Shown: positions 1 to 8,316, counted from the stretch's first letter. The stretch is DNA of 64,000 nucleotides from Shimazuella kribbensis DSM 45090 (GCF_000428065.1 NZ_ATZF01000002.1:310001-374000), one strand, 5' to 3'. Numbers and translations are program-made. The notes: a model not told the origin generated them from the sequence alone.

Positions 1-13
1 ATGAATTACTAAT

Positions 14-46
14 AAAACGCTGTGTTTATAGAAACGGCGTTTTTTC
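14..46. terminator. Rho-independent terminator, probably bidirectional
   Basis: A stem AAAACGCtGT/ACgGCGTTTT around a short A/T loop is followed by a T run on the plus strand and a shorter one on the minus strand. It could end a gene left of the window or the alpha/beta hydrolase at 199-957. I see no gene in bases 47-198. Confidence 0.6.
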
Positions 47-198
47 ATTAAAACTTATAAGGAATAATTCATGAAAAACTATTTATATAATCAGTTATTG
101 GAATAATAGTCATAGGATAGTACGGACAAAGTAAACATTTGCCAGTCTGGGTAAACCTCTTAGTTCTTTCTTAGAATCTATTTTCCTTGTTGTAATCC

Positions 199-957
199 TT
201 ACTTCATTAAAAGTGAAAAATGTTTTAAAAACCACTCTGTTGCCAACTTCTCAATAACAGATAAGTGGTCTGTAAAACTGTGAATCGCACCTTGAATCAA
301 TTCCAACTTAGAGTCTTTCGATAACCATTTCATTCCTTGTCGGCTTAGTTGGTATAAGTCCCATTCTTCCTCATCTCCATCACCATTCAGAATCAATACT
401 GGACATTTTACATTTGTAAGTAATTCCTTTTGGTCTATTAACTCAAAATCCAAAAGCATTTGCTTATCGATGATGACCTTCCTATGCTTTTGATTTTTTG
501 TGATATAGCCTCTTTCCTTTAGTTCTTGTAATTCTTCTTTTGTTAAATGTTTATTCCAATCGTATTTCATTGGACCTGTTAATGCACCTGTCAAAACTAT
601 CGTGGCAATCTGATCTGTGTAACATTCTAAGCACACTCTACTACCAAGACTATGACCATAAAGAGCAATATGACTAAACCCTATGGATTTTACAAAGGTA
701 ATTGCATCATGTAGATCATCGATCTGTGTGGACATGGTTAATCTTTCATCATCACTTTCCCCGCAGCCACTAAAATCAAAAGCTAAGACACTGTAACCTA
801 ACTGCTGAAAAGCATTAGCAAATCTATCAAATCTTCCCCTAGAGGATTTATCCGAAGTAAAACCATGGCACATGATAATAATGTATTCGGGAGATGATGG
901 ATAAAAGTTACCTACCAACGTTAGATTTCGGGAATTTTTAAAGGTTACTTTTTGCAT
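199..957 (-). CDS. Alpha/beta hydrolase (serine hydrolase/esterase type)
   Basis: A 252-residue cytoplasmic protein with the single-domain alpha/beta-hydrolase layout. The oxyanion-hole HGF motif is at residues 31-33, the nucleophile elbow GHSLG has Ser103, a candidate acid is Asp193/Asp195 in NGDGDE, and the catalytic His is about 226 in GAIHSF. There is no signal peptide or membrane segment. The family hydrolyses ester or amide bonds, but the substrate cannot be read from sequence. It lies 138 bp beyond the NUDIX gene of the upstream operon with a terminator between, so it is probably a separate unit. Its linkage to that operon may be chance. Confidence 0.88.
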   Translation of the reverse strand: MQKVTFKNSRNLTLVGNFYPSSPEYIIIMCHGFTSDKSSRGRFDRFANAFQQLGYSVLAFDFSGCGESDDERLTMSTQIDDLHDAITFVKSIGFSHIALYGHSLGSRVCLECYTDQIATIVLTGALTGPMKYDWNKHLTKEELQELKERGYITKNQKHRKVIIDKQMLLDFELIDQKELLTNVKCPVLILNGDGDEEEWDLYQLSRQGMKWLSKDSKLELIQGAIHSFTDHLSVIEKLATEWFLKHFSLLMK

Positions 958-1053
958 GCTTGTTCTCCTTTTTATATCTCATGGATGAATAACTTTCCTA
1001 AATGAAGAGAAAAAACAAAAGTTTGTTTACTTGAAAACTAGTAATATCATAAC

Positions 1054-1092
1054 AAAAAAAGAGACTTATAAAATCCCTATAAGTCCCTCTTG
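1054..1092 (-). terminator. Terminator of the oxs-like operon
   Basis: On the minus strand a stem AGAGGGACTTATA/TATAAGTCTCT is followed by seven Ts, directly after the NUDIX stop codon. It marks the 3' end of the operon that starts near 6410. Confidence 0.8.
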
Positions 1093-1095
1093 ATA

Positions 1096-1566
1096 CTATA
1101 AATTATGCACTAATTCCTTCTCTTCCCAACCAAAACTATCAAACCATCTATTTTCTTTATAATTTCCAATAGCTCTAGAAATGTAAGGTATCACATTTGA
1201 CGGCAGATTGTTTAACGGAAAGAACCGCAGATCATCACATTTATGAGGTTCCAAGTTTTGTATTTCCCCACTCCAATCTTTTACAATTGCAAAGAAGTCC
1301 ACTCTTTCATCTGCCGCTTTGCGATGCATAACACCAACTATTTTTACATTTTCTTCTGCGACTTCTACTCCAGCTTCTTCTTTCACTTCGCGAACAGCAG
1401 CTTCTTTGACCGTTTCTCCTCCGTCCAGATGTCCTGCGACTACACTGTAGTTTCCATCTTCATATCCTGTGTTATAACGGCGAAGAAGAAGGATCTCCTC
1501 GTTTTTTATAAAAAACAAATGAATGGTTACAGGTGCAGTAAATCGTTCTTTACTCATTACTATCAT
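1096..1566 (-). CDS. NUDIX hydrolase
   Basis: A 156-residue protein with a complete Nudix box at about residues 45-67 (GX5EX7REVXEEXGV), the Mg-binding signature for cleaving nucleoside diphosphates linked to a moiety X. The N-terminal strand VTIHLFFIKNEEILLLRR is typical of MutT-like members. It follows the aldo/keto reductase by 27 bp and is last in the operon, just before a terminator. In an operon resembling oxetanocin genes, a triphosphate or diphosphate nucleoside substrate is plausible, but that is inference. The start may be Met4, since a GGAG sits at each suitable distance for Met1 and Met4. Confidence 0.88.
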   Translation of the reverse strand: MIVMSKERFTAPVTIHLFFIKNEEILLLRRYNTGYEDGNYSVVAGHLDGGETVKEAAVREVKEEAGVEVAEENVKIVGVMHRKAADERVDFFAIVKDWSGEIQNLEPHKCDDLRFFPLNNLPSNVIPYISRAIGNYKENRWFDSFGWEEKELVHNL

Positions 1567-1593
1567 CTCCAGAATTCTCCTGATTTGTATTGG

Positions 1594-2520
1594 CTATTTT
1601 ACCAATAGTTTGTTTATTCTGTCTACTGTTTCGCTGTGAAGTGTAGTGCCACTAGCTCTAACACTCTGTTCTATTTGCTCAGGACGACTTGCTCCAACAA
1701 TTGCACTTGCTATTGCTGTGTCACGAAGAGTCCATGCTAATACTAATTGAATCAAAGATAGGCCTTCTTGTTCAGCAATAATTTTTAATTCTGCAACAAT
1801 ACGTCTGTTTTTCTCATTAATCATTTTGGGTAAAGACTTTCTTTGGATAGGTGTCTTTTTCCCATTCATATACTTACCAGCTAAAACGCCTTGAGCTAAT
1901 GGTGAGTATACCATTTGACCAATACCTAATTTATTGCAGATGGGAATGATCTCTGATTCAATATTTCTATTAAACATGTTGTATTTCGCTTGATTTACAA
2001 TCATACGGTCTAGCAAATACTGGTCTGCTAAAACACATGCTTGCTGTATTTGCTCCGTTGTCCACTCACTTACACCTAGGTATAATACTTTTCCTTGTCT
2101 CATCAAATCATTCATTGCTGTTAATGTTTCAAGTACGGGAGTGTCCTCATCAAATCGATGGCAATAATAGATGTCAATGTAATCAACACCTAATCTTTTT
2201 AAACTTCTATTGCATTGCTCAACTATGTGTTTCCTAGATAATCCACGATCATTTGCTCCATTACCCATTGGCCAGAACAATTTTGTGCTTAAAACAAATG
2301 ATTCTCTCGAAAGCTCACTGAGTGCTTTTCCTAAGATACGCTCTGCCTCGCCCCTTTCATATACATTTGCAGTATCAAATGAATTAATACCCAAATCAAA
2401 CGCCTTAAATATCGTTGAAATGGAATCATTTTCTGATGCATACCCACCAAAGGTGAGCCAGCTACCTAAACTTAATTCACTTACTTTCAAACCAGATAGT
2501 CCAACTCTTCGATATTTCAT
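1594..2520 (-). CDS. Aldo/keto reductase
   Basis: A 308-residue NAD(P)H-dependent (beta/alpha)8-barrel oxidoreductase of the voltage-gated K+ channel beta-subunit-like branch. The catalytic tetrad is present: Asp49 (SFDTANVY), Tyr54, Lys80 (STKLF) and His121 (YYCHRFD). It starts 12 bp after the radical SAM gene with GAGGG upstream of the ATG, so it is cotranscribed. AKRs reduce aldehydes to alcohols. In oxetanocin A biosynthesis the OxsB product is an aldehyde that must be reduced, so this gene is a reasonable candidate for that step. That role is inferred from context only. Confidence 0.92.
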   Translation of the reverse strand: MKYRRVGLSGLKVSELSLGSWLTFGGYASENDSISTIFKAFDLGINSFDTANVYERGEAERILGKALSELSRESFVLSTKLFWPMGNGANDRGLSRKHIVEQCNRSLKRLGVDYIDIYYCHRFDEDTPVLETLTAMNDLMRQGKVLYLGVSEWTTEQIQQACVLADQYLLDRMIVNQAKYNMFNRNIESEIIPICNKLGIGQMVYSPLAQGVLAGKYMNGKKTPIQRKSLPKMINEKNRRIVAELKIIAEQEGLSLIQLVLAWTLRDTAIASAIVGASRPEQIEQSVRASGTTLHSETVDRINKLLVK

Positions 2521-2532
2521 AGAATCCCTCGC

Positions 2533-4767
2533 TTAAATCAATTCTGGATTATTAATAAGGCTCCACTTCCCTTGATTTTGCAACCAAAGATCAATTGATC
2601 TAGATAATCGATCATCCAAACTATCTGTTAATTTTTTGTTGATTAAATCATTTTGGATATCGTTAATTAAATTAGCCATCAATTGCTGCCATTTCGATAA
2701 ACTATCTTGAATGCGAGATCTCAATTCTTTAATATGTCCTTGTTCTAAAATTAATAAATCTTCTAATTTTTCTCCTCGAAGGAACTTGCGCAAAGAGTTC
2801 TCCTCTTGAGATGTTGGTTCAAGTGTGTACACTAGATACTCCAAAAGATACTGACTAATTTCTCTGTGTCTTCTCATATAATCGTAGTACTTTTGTTTTT
2901 CAACTGGATTAGCTACCTTGTATAAGCTCTTAATGGTATACATAATCCCAAAGTTACTATCGATCCACATTTGAGAAGCCAAACTTAATTCACCAACTCT
3001 ATAATCCAGAAAATGAATAGTATATCTCCCCATATTCGTATCAGGATTCCCTTCATTCTGGATGAGAGATACATTTTTCTTTCTTTCCGTGAGCTTTACC
3101 ATTCTGGAATAGGGTGTGTTGGTTAATACCTCCATCGACGCCAGCATATAAGAAACAATTGAATATACAGGTTGTCCAGTTTTATGTTCATTGATAAAGT
3201 CTTCATCATGCAACAGTCGATCATACAATTCTTCATAAGACATATCACCAATATCAACTGGTTTCATTAATGCGTCTGTCCGTTCCAAGAAAGCTAGATT
3301 TTCACGAATATCGTCAAATCCCTCCATAAGCTGATCAAACATGATAAAGCCGATTCGCAATTGAATTCCTAATGCACTTAAAAGTCTTAGGGCAATGATA
3401 TTTTGTTCTGGCCTGGTCCCTTTTCCATAACGTTTCAACTGAGCTTCCGATCCCGATTCTACCCCAATAATAACTCGATCTGTTCCTGCCTGAGCGCAAT
3501 AATGCCACATTTTTAGCCGTTCCACATTCCACTCTACACTGTTTTTAGGGATATATACGGAATCAGCTCTAGCAGCTAAATCAAAACGAATTTTATCTGG
3601 ACGTTGTAAGATGCCTTCACAAAATTGTATTACTCGTTCTGCTTCCCTTCCATCCGGCAATTCACCTATGAATTCCTCGTCGGCTAAGTAAATATGAGGC
3701 TTGATTCCTAGTTCATTTCCAGAGCGTATTAAATCATCGATTTGTTTCAATAGATTTCTAGAAGATAACGGTCTCCAAGACCTTAACTTATGATCCCTGG
3801 GACAGAAAGTACAACGCGAATAATCACATCCTCTACTTGCTTCCAAAGTGAGAGCACCTCTGTATTTGGCTACATCTTTAAGTGTGTCTAATGCTGGTGT
3901 TGGGACTTCATTCATATTTACTGTAATAGCTTGATTATGAACGACCTTCCCTGTTTCAGAGTTAAGGTATGATATACCATTGACATCTTTTAATGCTTTT
4001 CGCCCACGAATATGAAGTGATAAATCTCGCAGTGCATATTCTCCTTCTTTGTTACAGATTAGTAGTTCAGGATACTTGTTAAAGAATTGCTCTGGATTGA
4101 ATGAAGGAATCACATTCCCAGCTATGATAAGAGAATCCAACTCTTTCGCTTTTTTTGCAGCAAACAACTTATCCAGTAGCGAAAAAGCAAGTAATTTTTG
4201 ACCAAAATTAACACTCATGCCAATTAGATCTGGCTGTAGTTCTAATGCTTTCTTCACTATCTCATCGATGGTAATACCCATCTGCATATCCAATATATGA
4301 ACTTGTGCTACCTGTTGTTTTCTTAAGTACGATGAAAGAGTACCTATACTTAAGTTCAATCTAGGGATAGGAAAGTTATCAATCACACATAAATTAATAA
4401 GAAGCATGGTGGGCATTTTCAGAAGTCTTAAGAGTTTATCGTTATAAGCAAAGGTATACCATGGTATAGGCTCATCTATTCCTTGATGCCAATCGGAATT
4501 ATACCTTTGCAATAATACATTTGAGCGTAAATCTTGAAATGGGGAGAAAACGATTACATTTTTGTCCAATAAAACAATATAACAAGTGATGTTGTCTGTT
4601 TCTCCTGAAATGATAATCTCTTGATATCTAATTCCAAGAATTCCTTCAAACCATTCTTTTATCTGTTCTTTTAGCTCACTGGGACTTAACCATATTTGGT
4701 TGGCAATACTTTTCACTTTCTTATCAAACAATTCGATTTTGTTTCTTTCTAAATAACTACAAGGCAT
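2533..4767 (-). CDS. oxsB: OxsB-like cobalamin-dependent radical SAM enzyme
   Basis: A 744-residue protein. The N-terminal part (1-115) has no recognised motif. Residues about 120-255 are a B12-binding Rossmann-type domain, residues about 300-520 the radical SAM barrel, and the rest is a helical C-terminal region. The cluster-binding cysteines are Cys314, Cys319 and Cys322 in RGCDYSRCTFC, a CX4CX2C spacing instead of the usual CX3CX2C. The length matches my recollection of OxsB from Bacillus (Priestia) megaterium, which contracts the deoxyribose ring of a 2'-deoxyadenosine phosphate to an oxetane aldehyde. The adjacent upstream gene is an OxsA/YfbR-type HD phosphohydrolase, the known OxsB partner. 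The pairing and length support the name. Another B12-rSAM chemistry on nucleotides cannot be excluded. Confidence 0.72.
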   Translation of the reverse strand: MPCSYLERNKIELFDKKVKSIANQIWLSPSELKEQIKEWFEGILGIRYQEIIISGETDNITCYIVLLDKNVIVFSPFQDLRSNVLLQRYNSDWHQGIDEPIPWYTFAYNDKLLRLLKMPTMLLINLCVIDNFPIPRLNLSIGTLSSYLRKQQVAQVHILDMQMGITIDEIVKKALELQPDLIGMSVNFGQKLLAFSLLDKLFAAKKAKELDSLIIAGNVIPSFNPEQFFNKYPELLICNKEGEYALRDLSLHIRGRKALKDVNGISYLNSETGKVVHNQAITVNMNEVPTPALDTLKDVAKYRGALTLEASRGCDYSRCTFCPRDHKLRSWRPLSSRNLLKQIDDLIRSGNELGIKPHIYLADEEFIGELPDGREAERVIQFCEGILQRPDKIRFDLAARADSVYIPKNSVEWNVERLKMWHYCAQAGTDRVIIGVESGSEAQLKRYGKGTRPEQNIIALRLLSALGIQLRIGFIMFDQLMEGFDDIRENLAFLERTDALMKPVDIGDMSYEELYDRLLHDEDFINEHKTGQPVYSIVSYMLASMEVLTNTPYSRMVKLTERKKNVSLIQNEGNPDTNMGRYTIHFLDYRVGELSLASQMWIDSNFGIMYTIKSLYKVANPVEKQKYYDYMRRHREISQYLLEYLVYTLEPTSQEENSLRKFLRGEKLEDLLILEQGHIKELRSRIQDSLSKWQQLMANLINDIQNDLINKKLTDSLDDRLSRSIDLWLQNQGKWSLINNPELI

Positions 4768-4779
4768 TTACATTCACTC

Positions 4780-5362
4780 CTACAGATATCGATATGTTAA
4801 TCTCTTCTCAAAAAAAGAAGGAAGAAAATTATCCAAAAAGTAGCGTACACAAGGCTGCTGCATAGCAAGGTTTTGTATTTCTTTTTCTAATTCTTCGTGA
4901 ATCGGATAGAAGTCGTTATTCCCTTTGTTAATTTCTATCTTCGCTTTACAATAAGCATCAATTTGATCAGCCATATCTACAATGTTTATGGAATTCTCGT
5001 CTACATCTAGAAAGATTTAGATACTCAGAAACCATTTTTTCAGGTACCATTCTAGTAATTTCGTTGTTAGCTATTCCTTTCAACTTTTGAAAAGATGTCT
5101 TTACTGATTCATGTCTTTTTACTGGAGCAATAACATGGGTTAGTATGGCATCTGAAGAATCATGATAAAGTGCTAATGTGATTACTTTCTCAACATTTAC
5201 ATCCTCGTTGTATATGTTTTTTTTAATCAAACATAGAGCATGAGCGATAAGAGAGACAAAATGGCTATGTTGTGCCACATCTTCTGTATGTATGCAATAT
5301 GATCCGCTCCATCTTGGAGTAAACCTTAAGCGGTATAACAGAGCATAAAGTTGATTTGACAT
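4780..5362 (-). pseudogene. oxsA: OxsA/YfbR-type HD-domain phosphohydrolase, split by a frameshift
   Basis: Two overlapping reading frames together give one YfbR-like 5'-deoxynucleotidase of about 200 residues. The first (start 5362, AGGTG six bases upstream) carries AQHS and YHDSSD, giving the first metal His and the HD pair. The second carries MADQIDAYCKA, equivalent to the QADALCAY segment that supplies the last metal Asp in E. coli YfbR. The break lies at about 5001-5012. Removing one T from CTTTCT restores YLNLLDVDENSINIVDMADQ. It stops 12 bp before oxsB. OxsA is the HD phosphohydrolase partner of OxsB in oxetanocin A synthesis. If the shift is real, the protein loses its last ligand and C-terminal helix; a sequencing error or recoding is the alternative. 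Confidence 0.75.
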
Positions 5363-5406
5363 ACGCATCACCTACTTTTTAATTCGAAATACAAATTCTT
5401 TAAAAA

Positions 5407-5790
5407 CTACAAACTAAGCAATTGCAACAAATAACGCTCTTGTTCTTGAATCTTCCCTAATTCAAATGCAAAAATATAAGTTGTGATAGCAGAATGAAAA
5501 CGAAGAACATCATTTGCTTTTGCCTTTTTAATAAAGCTAAAAAGTCGCTCCATTTTTACCCGATTCATTGTTTTCATGGTAAGTTTCAAATGCAGATGAC
5601 CATATTTTAGGAGAACATAGATAGATTCAATAATAGATGATCGCGTTTTGGCTTCTCTTAATCTAGTGATTAAGGGAACATAATGCTCTCCTTCTCCACA
5701 CAAATAAACGAAATATTCGGCTAATTCTTTAGCCAATTCTAATGTTTCGGTTAGTTCAACATTTGATGTTTTGGATTCATAGATATTCAC
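5407..5790 (-). CDS. Helical hypothetical protein, paralogue of 29687-30019
   Basis: A 127-residue protein predicted to be all helical and soluble, with no catalytic motif that I recognise. It starts with GTG, with GGAG about 11 bases upstream. Its C-terminal stretch FHSAITTYIFAFELGKIQEQ matches FHFHLTMYIFTFGLEMMKGQ in the protein at 29687-30019, which also sits two genes from a divergent HTH-TPR regulator. The shared pattern is FHxxxTxYIFxFxL followed by a Gln/Leu-rich helix. Position suggests a function tied to the regulator cassette rather than to oxs chemistry. The function is unknown. Confidence 0.7.
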   Translation of the reverse strand: MNIYESKTSNVELTETLELAKELAEYFVYLCGEGEHYVPLITRLREAKTRSSIIESIYVLLKYGHLHLKLTMKTMNRVKMERLFSFIKKAKANDVLRFHSAITTYIFAFELGKIQEQERYLLQLLSL

Positions 5791-5848
5791 TCGTCAGCAA
5801 TCTCCTTCCCCAATTAAGTCAAAGGTGGCATTCAAACAGAACAATGCT

Positions 5849-6064
5849 TTAAAAACTTTTCCCACGAACCACTATCTTGCCATTGGACAATGTTTTATGA
5901 ATTTCACTCATGGACAGGGTTAATGTCCCATTGCTTGTTTCCAAACAAACCTTGATCTTTTCTTTTGGCCTTTTACGTTTCATGGATAGTGAGAATGGAA
6001 TCTTATGCTCTAATGATCTTCCACTTGTATCTAGAGATACATTCTTCTTCATATCAGCTTTCAT
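5849..6064 (-). CDS. Small beta-rich hypothetical protein, paralogue of 29992-30225
   Basis: About 71 residues. The chosen start is the ATG at 6064, preceded at six bases by AAGGTG; a longer start at 6073 overlaps the upstream gene more. A basic, serine-rich N-terminus is followed by IKVCLETSNGTLTLSMSEIHKTLSNGKIVV. That resembles IKLHLVNGGTIKLNLLHTEIFDMSNGSIFILG of the small protein in the second cassette. Both have two strands, a short helix with the motif E-I-(H/F), then S-N-G and a final strand. The gene order (small beta protein, then helical protein) is the same in both cassettes. Function unknown. Confidence 0.65.
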   Translation of the reverse strand: MKADMKKNVSLDTSGRSLEHKIPFSLSMKRKRPKEKIKVCLETSNGTLTLSMSEIHKTLSNGKIVVRGKSF

Positions 6065-6308
6065 GATATTCACCTTGTTTCTTTTGTTTTTTGGTTAAGG
6101 AAGGCAATAAATCTTTGTTAATCGGATTTATTGTTCTTATTGCTCTTTGGATTTGAGCCTTTCTTTCCATAAATAAAGCTGCCTTTAATTGGCTTCTCTG
6201 TACCAAAATCTTCTCTTCGATTTCTTTTTGATACTTAACCAAAGCCAAAGTTATTAAGTTTTTCAGATCATCATCAATTGGTAGAACCTGATTTTCTTTG
6301 TTCATCAT
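6054..6308 (-). CDS. Small charged coiled-coil-like hypothetical protein
   Basis: 84 residues, first gene of the operon, with AGGGGAAGG just before two consecutive ATG codons. The central part, about residues 15-65, is a long amphipathic helix rich in Lys, Glu, Gln and Arg, followed by a Pro- and Lys-rich tail. It overlaps the next gene by a few bases, which suggests translational coupling. No paralogue of this first gene is seen in the second cassette. I do not recognise a family. Confidence 0.6.
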   Translation of the reverse strand: MMNKENQVLPIDDDLKNLITLALVKYQKEIEEKILVQRSQLKAALFMERKAQIQRAIRTINPINKDLLPSLTKKQKKQGEYHES

Positions 6309-6409
6309 ATACCTTCCCCTCGATTAAAAAGTTGTAGTTCTGGTGAAACACTTTAATAGAAAAAGATAAAACAACTGATTTGTTTTAAATTTAAACGTCA
6401 AGAAAAAGA

Positions 6410-6450
6410 ATATTAAAAAAATATATATAGCAAATTCTGATATATTGCTA
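6410..6450 (-). promoter_or_regulatory. Promoter and candidate operator of cassette 1
   Basis: The element TAGCAAATTCTGATATATTGCTA (6428-6450) has 6-bp inverted arms TAGCAA/TTGCTA. On the minus strand it lies just upstream of a -10-like TAATAT (6410-6415), so it overlaps the expected -35 position, where only a poor CAGAAT hexamer is present. A nearly identical TAGCAAATTC-ATATATT element occupies the same place in cassette 2 (30388-30410). The weak -35 would fit an activator-dependent promoter. The DNA-binding partner is presumed to be the adjacent HTH-TPR protein. Confidence 0.5.
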
Positions 6451-6702
6451 TATATTAGGACTGTAAATGCATGGATATTAATTATTTTTCGATATGCATC
6501 TTTTCATTTTTGCTTCATTTAGAGCATTTCTTGTTAAAATCTTAAATATATTATAAAATATTCAGAAAATAATATCAATTTTAATATTATTGCATGTATC
6601 TTTAATGGAAAAATTCAAATGGTACGATATGTAGCAAATCAGATCAAAAATTTAAAATTTATTCACCTATCTTTTAAATAACTTCAATTGGAGTGAGTTT
6701 AA

Positions 6703-8073
6703 TTGCTTAAATTCATCTACAATCAGGAAAAAATGGGAGAAATTTTTCGTCAAACACGTAAGGATCAGGGGTATCGTCAACGAGAAGTAGCAAAAGCCAC
6801 TGGCCTTTCAGAAGCAACTGTCAGCAATATAGAAAATGGGAGCCACAAAGCGAAAGAGGATAATATTGTATGTTACGCGGAATTTTTGGGAATAAAAAAT
6901 GAGCTTTTCGGAATTGTTAGTGAGATAGAACAAAGAGAAAAGCAAGCCAAGATAGATTTGCTTGAGATTGAAGAGATAGTGGTTGCTAACCCCGATAAAG
7001 CACTTGAGAGATTGAAGCAATTAAAGCAGTATTATGATATTGATACAAAAAGTACTCTTGCTCCTATTGGACATTATCTTTTTGGAAGGTACTATTTCGA
7101 AAAAAAACAATGGAGCCAGTCCCAAAAACATCTTCTTGAATCAATTAAACTTATTGATGAAAAGTTGACTGAACACCCCGAACTAAGACTCTCGAATATC
7201 AAATCAGCATGTTACAATGAACTTGGAAGTATTGCACATTTCCTAAATCAATCCCAAGAATCTTTGCAGTATGTCACTGAAGGAATAGAATGTTTTGTTG
7301 AAGATGGGAAAAGAAGATATCGTATTTACTTCCTGTTACTTAACAAAGCCATTTACCTTGAAGGTTTAAATCGAAAAGAAGAAGCGTTAAAAGCTCTTGA
7401 AGAATTAAAAATCGCAATATCAAAAATAGAAACCACTTCGGAAGTATTCCAAAATGTCAGAACTTCTGTTATCGTAAAAATGTACAGAATGTATGCGGAA
7501 CTTTTAAATGATTTGGAAATGCCACACAAAGCTCTCGAAGATTGTGAAAGAGGAATAAGGATAGCATGGTTAAATAATGATTTTGATCGAGTTTTTACAT
7601 TATGGACAACATTAGGCACGATTCATTACAATATAGGGGATTATGAAAACACAGAAAAATTTTACTTTAAAGCGTTGGATATCCGACCAAAAGTAAAAGA
7701 AGAATTTCTTTATCCATTTAATTATGTTAATCTTGGAACATTACTGATTCAACAAAATAAATTGCAAGATGCTAAGCAATATATTGAAGATGCCATTGAA
7801 ATTAGCAGAATATATAAAGATGATCTTGCACTGACTGAATCTTTGATGGCAATGGGAAAATGGTACATTCAGCAAAAACTGTATACAGATGCAATTGATC
7901 TGTATAAACAAGCTGAAGAGATTGCCCAACAAAATAGTTTTCATTCAAAAGAATCCGAGATATTAACCAACTTATGTATCTGTTTTGAAGAGATTTCTGA
8001 TGAAATCGAATTCCAGAAGCATACGGTACAATTATTTCGAATTAGAAAGAAATTAATAGGAAGGAGGGTATAA
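6703..8073 (+). CDS. HTH-TPR transcriptional regulator, RRNPP-like (cassette 1)
   Basis: 456 residues, starting at TTG with GGAG nine bases upstream; an internal ATG at 6733 is an alternative. Residues about 11-66 form a Cro/C1-type helix-turn-helix (QREVAKATGLSEATVSNIENG). Residues about 100-450 are a run of helical pairs of TPR type, for example HYNIGDYENTEKFYFKALDI and MGKWYIQQKLYTDAIDLYKQAEEI. This is the plan of Rap/Rgg/NprR/PlcR/PrgX and AimR receptors that bind short peptides. It diverges from the oxs-like operon, and a ten-codon ORF begins three bases after its stop. The most likely role is peptide-dependent control of that operon. Confidence 0.85.
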   Translation: MLKFIYNQEKMGEIFRQTRKDQGYRQREVAKATGLSEATVSNIENGSHKAKEDNIVCYAEFLGIKNELFGIVSEIEQREKQAKIDLLEIEEIVVANPDKALERLKQLKQYYDIDTKSTLAPIGHYLFGRYYFEKKQWSQSQKHLLESIKLIDEKLTEHPELRLSNIKSACYNELGSIAHFLNQSQESLQYVTEGIECFVEDGKRRYRIYFLLLNKAIYLEGLNRKEEALKALEELKIAISKIETTSEVFQNVRTSVIVKMYRMYAELLNDLEMPHKALEDCERGIRIAWLNNDFDRVFTLWTTLGTIHYNIGDYENTEKFYFKALDIRPKVKEEFLYPFNYVNLGTLLIQQNKLQDAKQYIEDAIEISRIYKDDLALTESLMAMGKWYIQQKLYTDAIDLYKQAEEIAQQNSFHSKESEILTNLCICFEEISDEIEFQKHTVQLFRIRKKLIGRRV

Positions 8074-8075
8074 TT

Positions 8076-8108
8076 ATGATGAATCGCGTAGATCCACCAG
8101 AAAACTAA
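8076..8108 (+). CDS. Ten-residue peptide ORF, candidate signal of cassette 1
   Basis: The ORF MMNRVDPPEN is preceded by AGGAGGG, eight bases before the ATG; that ribosome site lies inside the last codons of the regulator. A strong terminator follows within 20 bp, so the ORF is the last element of the regulator transcript. The second HTH-TPR gene has the same arrangement and the same peptide length with Pro at position 7 (MCYGTHPSGD). There is no secretion signal. The leaderless SIP peptide sensed by RopB in Streptococcus pyogenes is a precedent. Coding is inferred from the ribosome site and the repeated layout, not shown. Confidence 0.6.
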   Translation: MMNRVDPPEN

Positions 8109-8125
8109 AATTTATACCCTTTACA

Positions 8126-8163
8126 ACAAGAGACTCAAGGAAATATCGGGTCTCTTGTTTGTT
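8126..8163 (+). terminator. Terminator after the cassette 1 peptide
   Basis: The stem ACAAGAGAC/GTCTCTTGT closes a 15-base loop and is followed by a T-rich tail. Bases 8164-8316 downstream hold nothing that I can identify. Confidence 0.85.
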
Positions 8164-8316
8164 ATTTATGTTACCAAATACATCTCATTCATAACTTTCT
8201 ATTTTCGTAAAGGATTTTACAAATAAGCCAGCTTCGTTGATGTTTTGTTTCATTCGTCTCGAGCAGCAGATTTGGGGGGATTATTTAAAAGAAGTTGCAA
8301 TGTGCAGTAAAAAGGA

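Noticed and set aside
2533-4767. Radical SAM gene as a RiPP maturase controlled by the nearby peptide
   Set aside because: The protein has a B12-binding domain and no SPASM or RRE-like region, its partner is a nucleotidase, and the decapeptides belong to the divergent transcript and are duplicated without a radical SAM gene in cassette 2.
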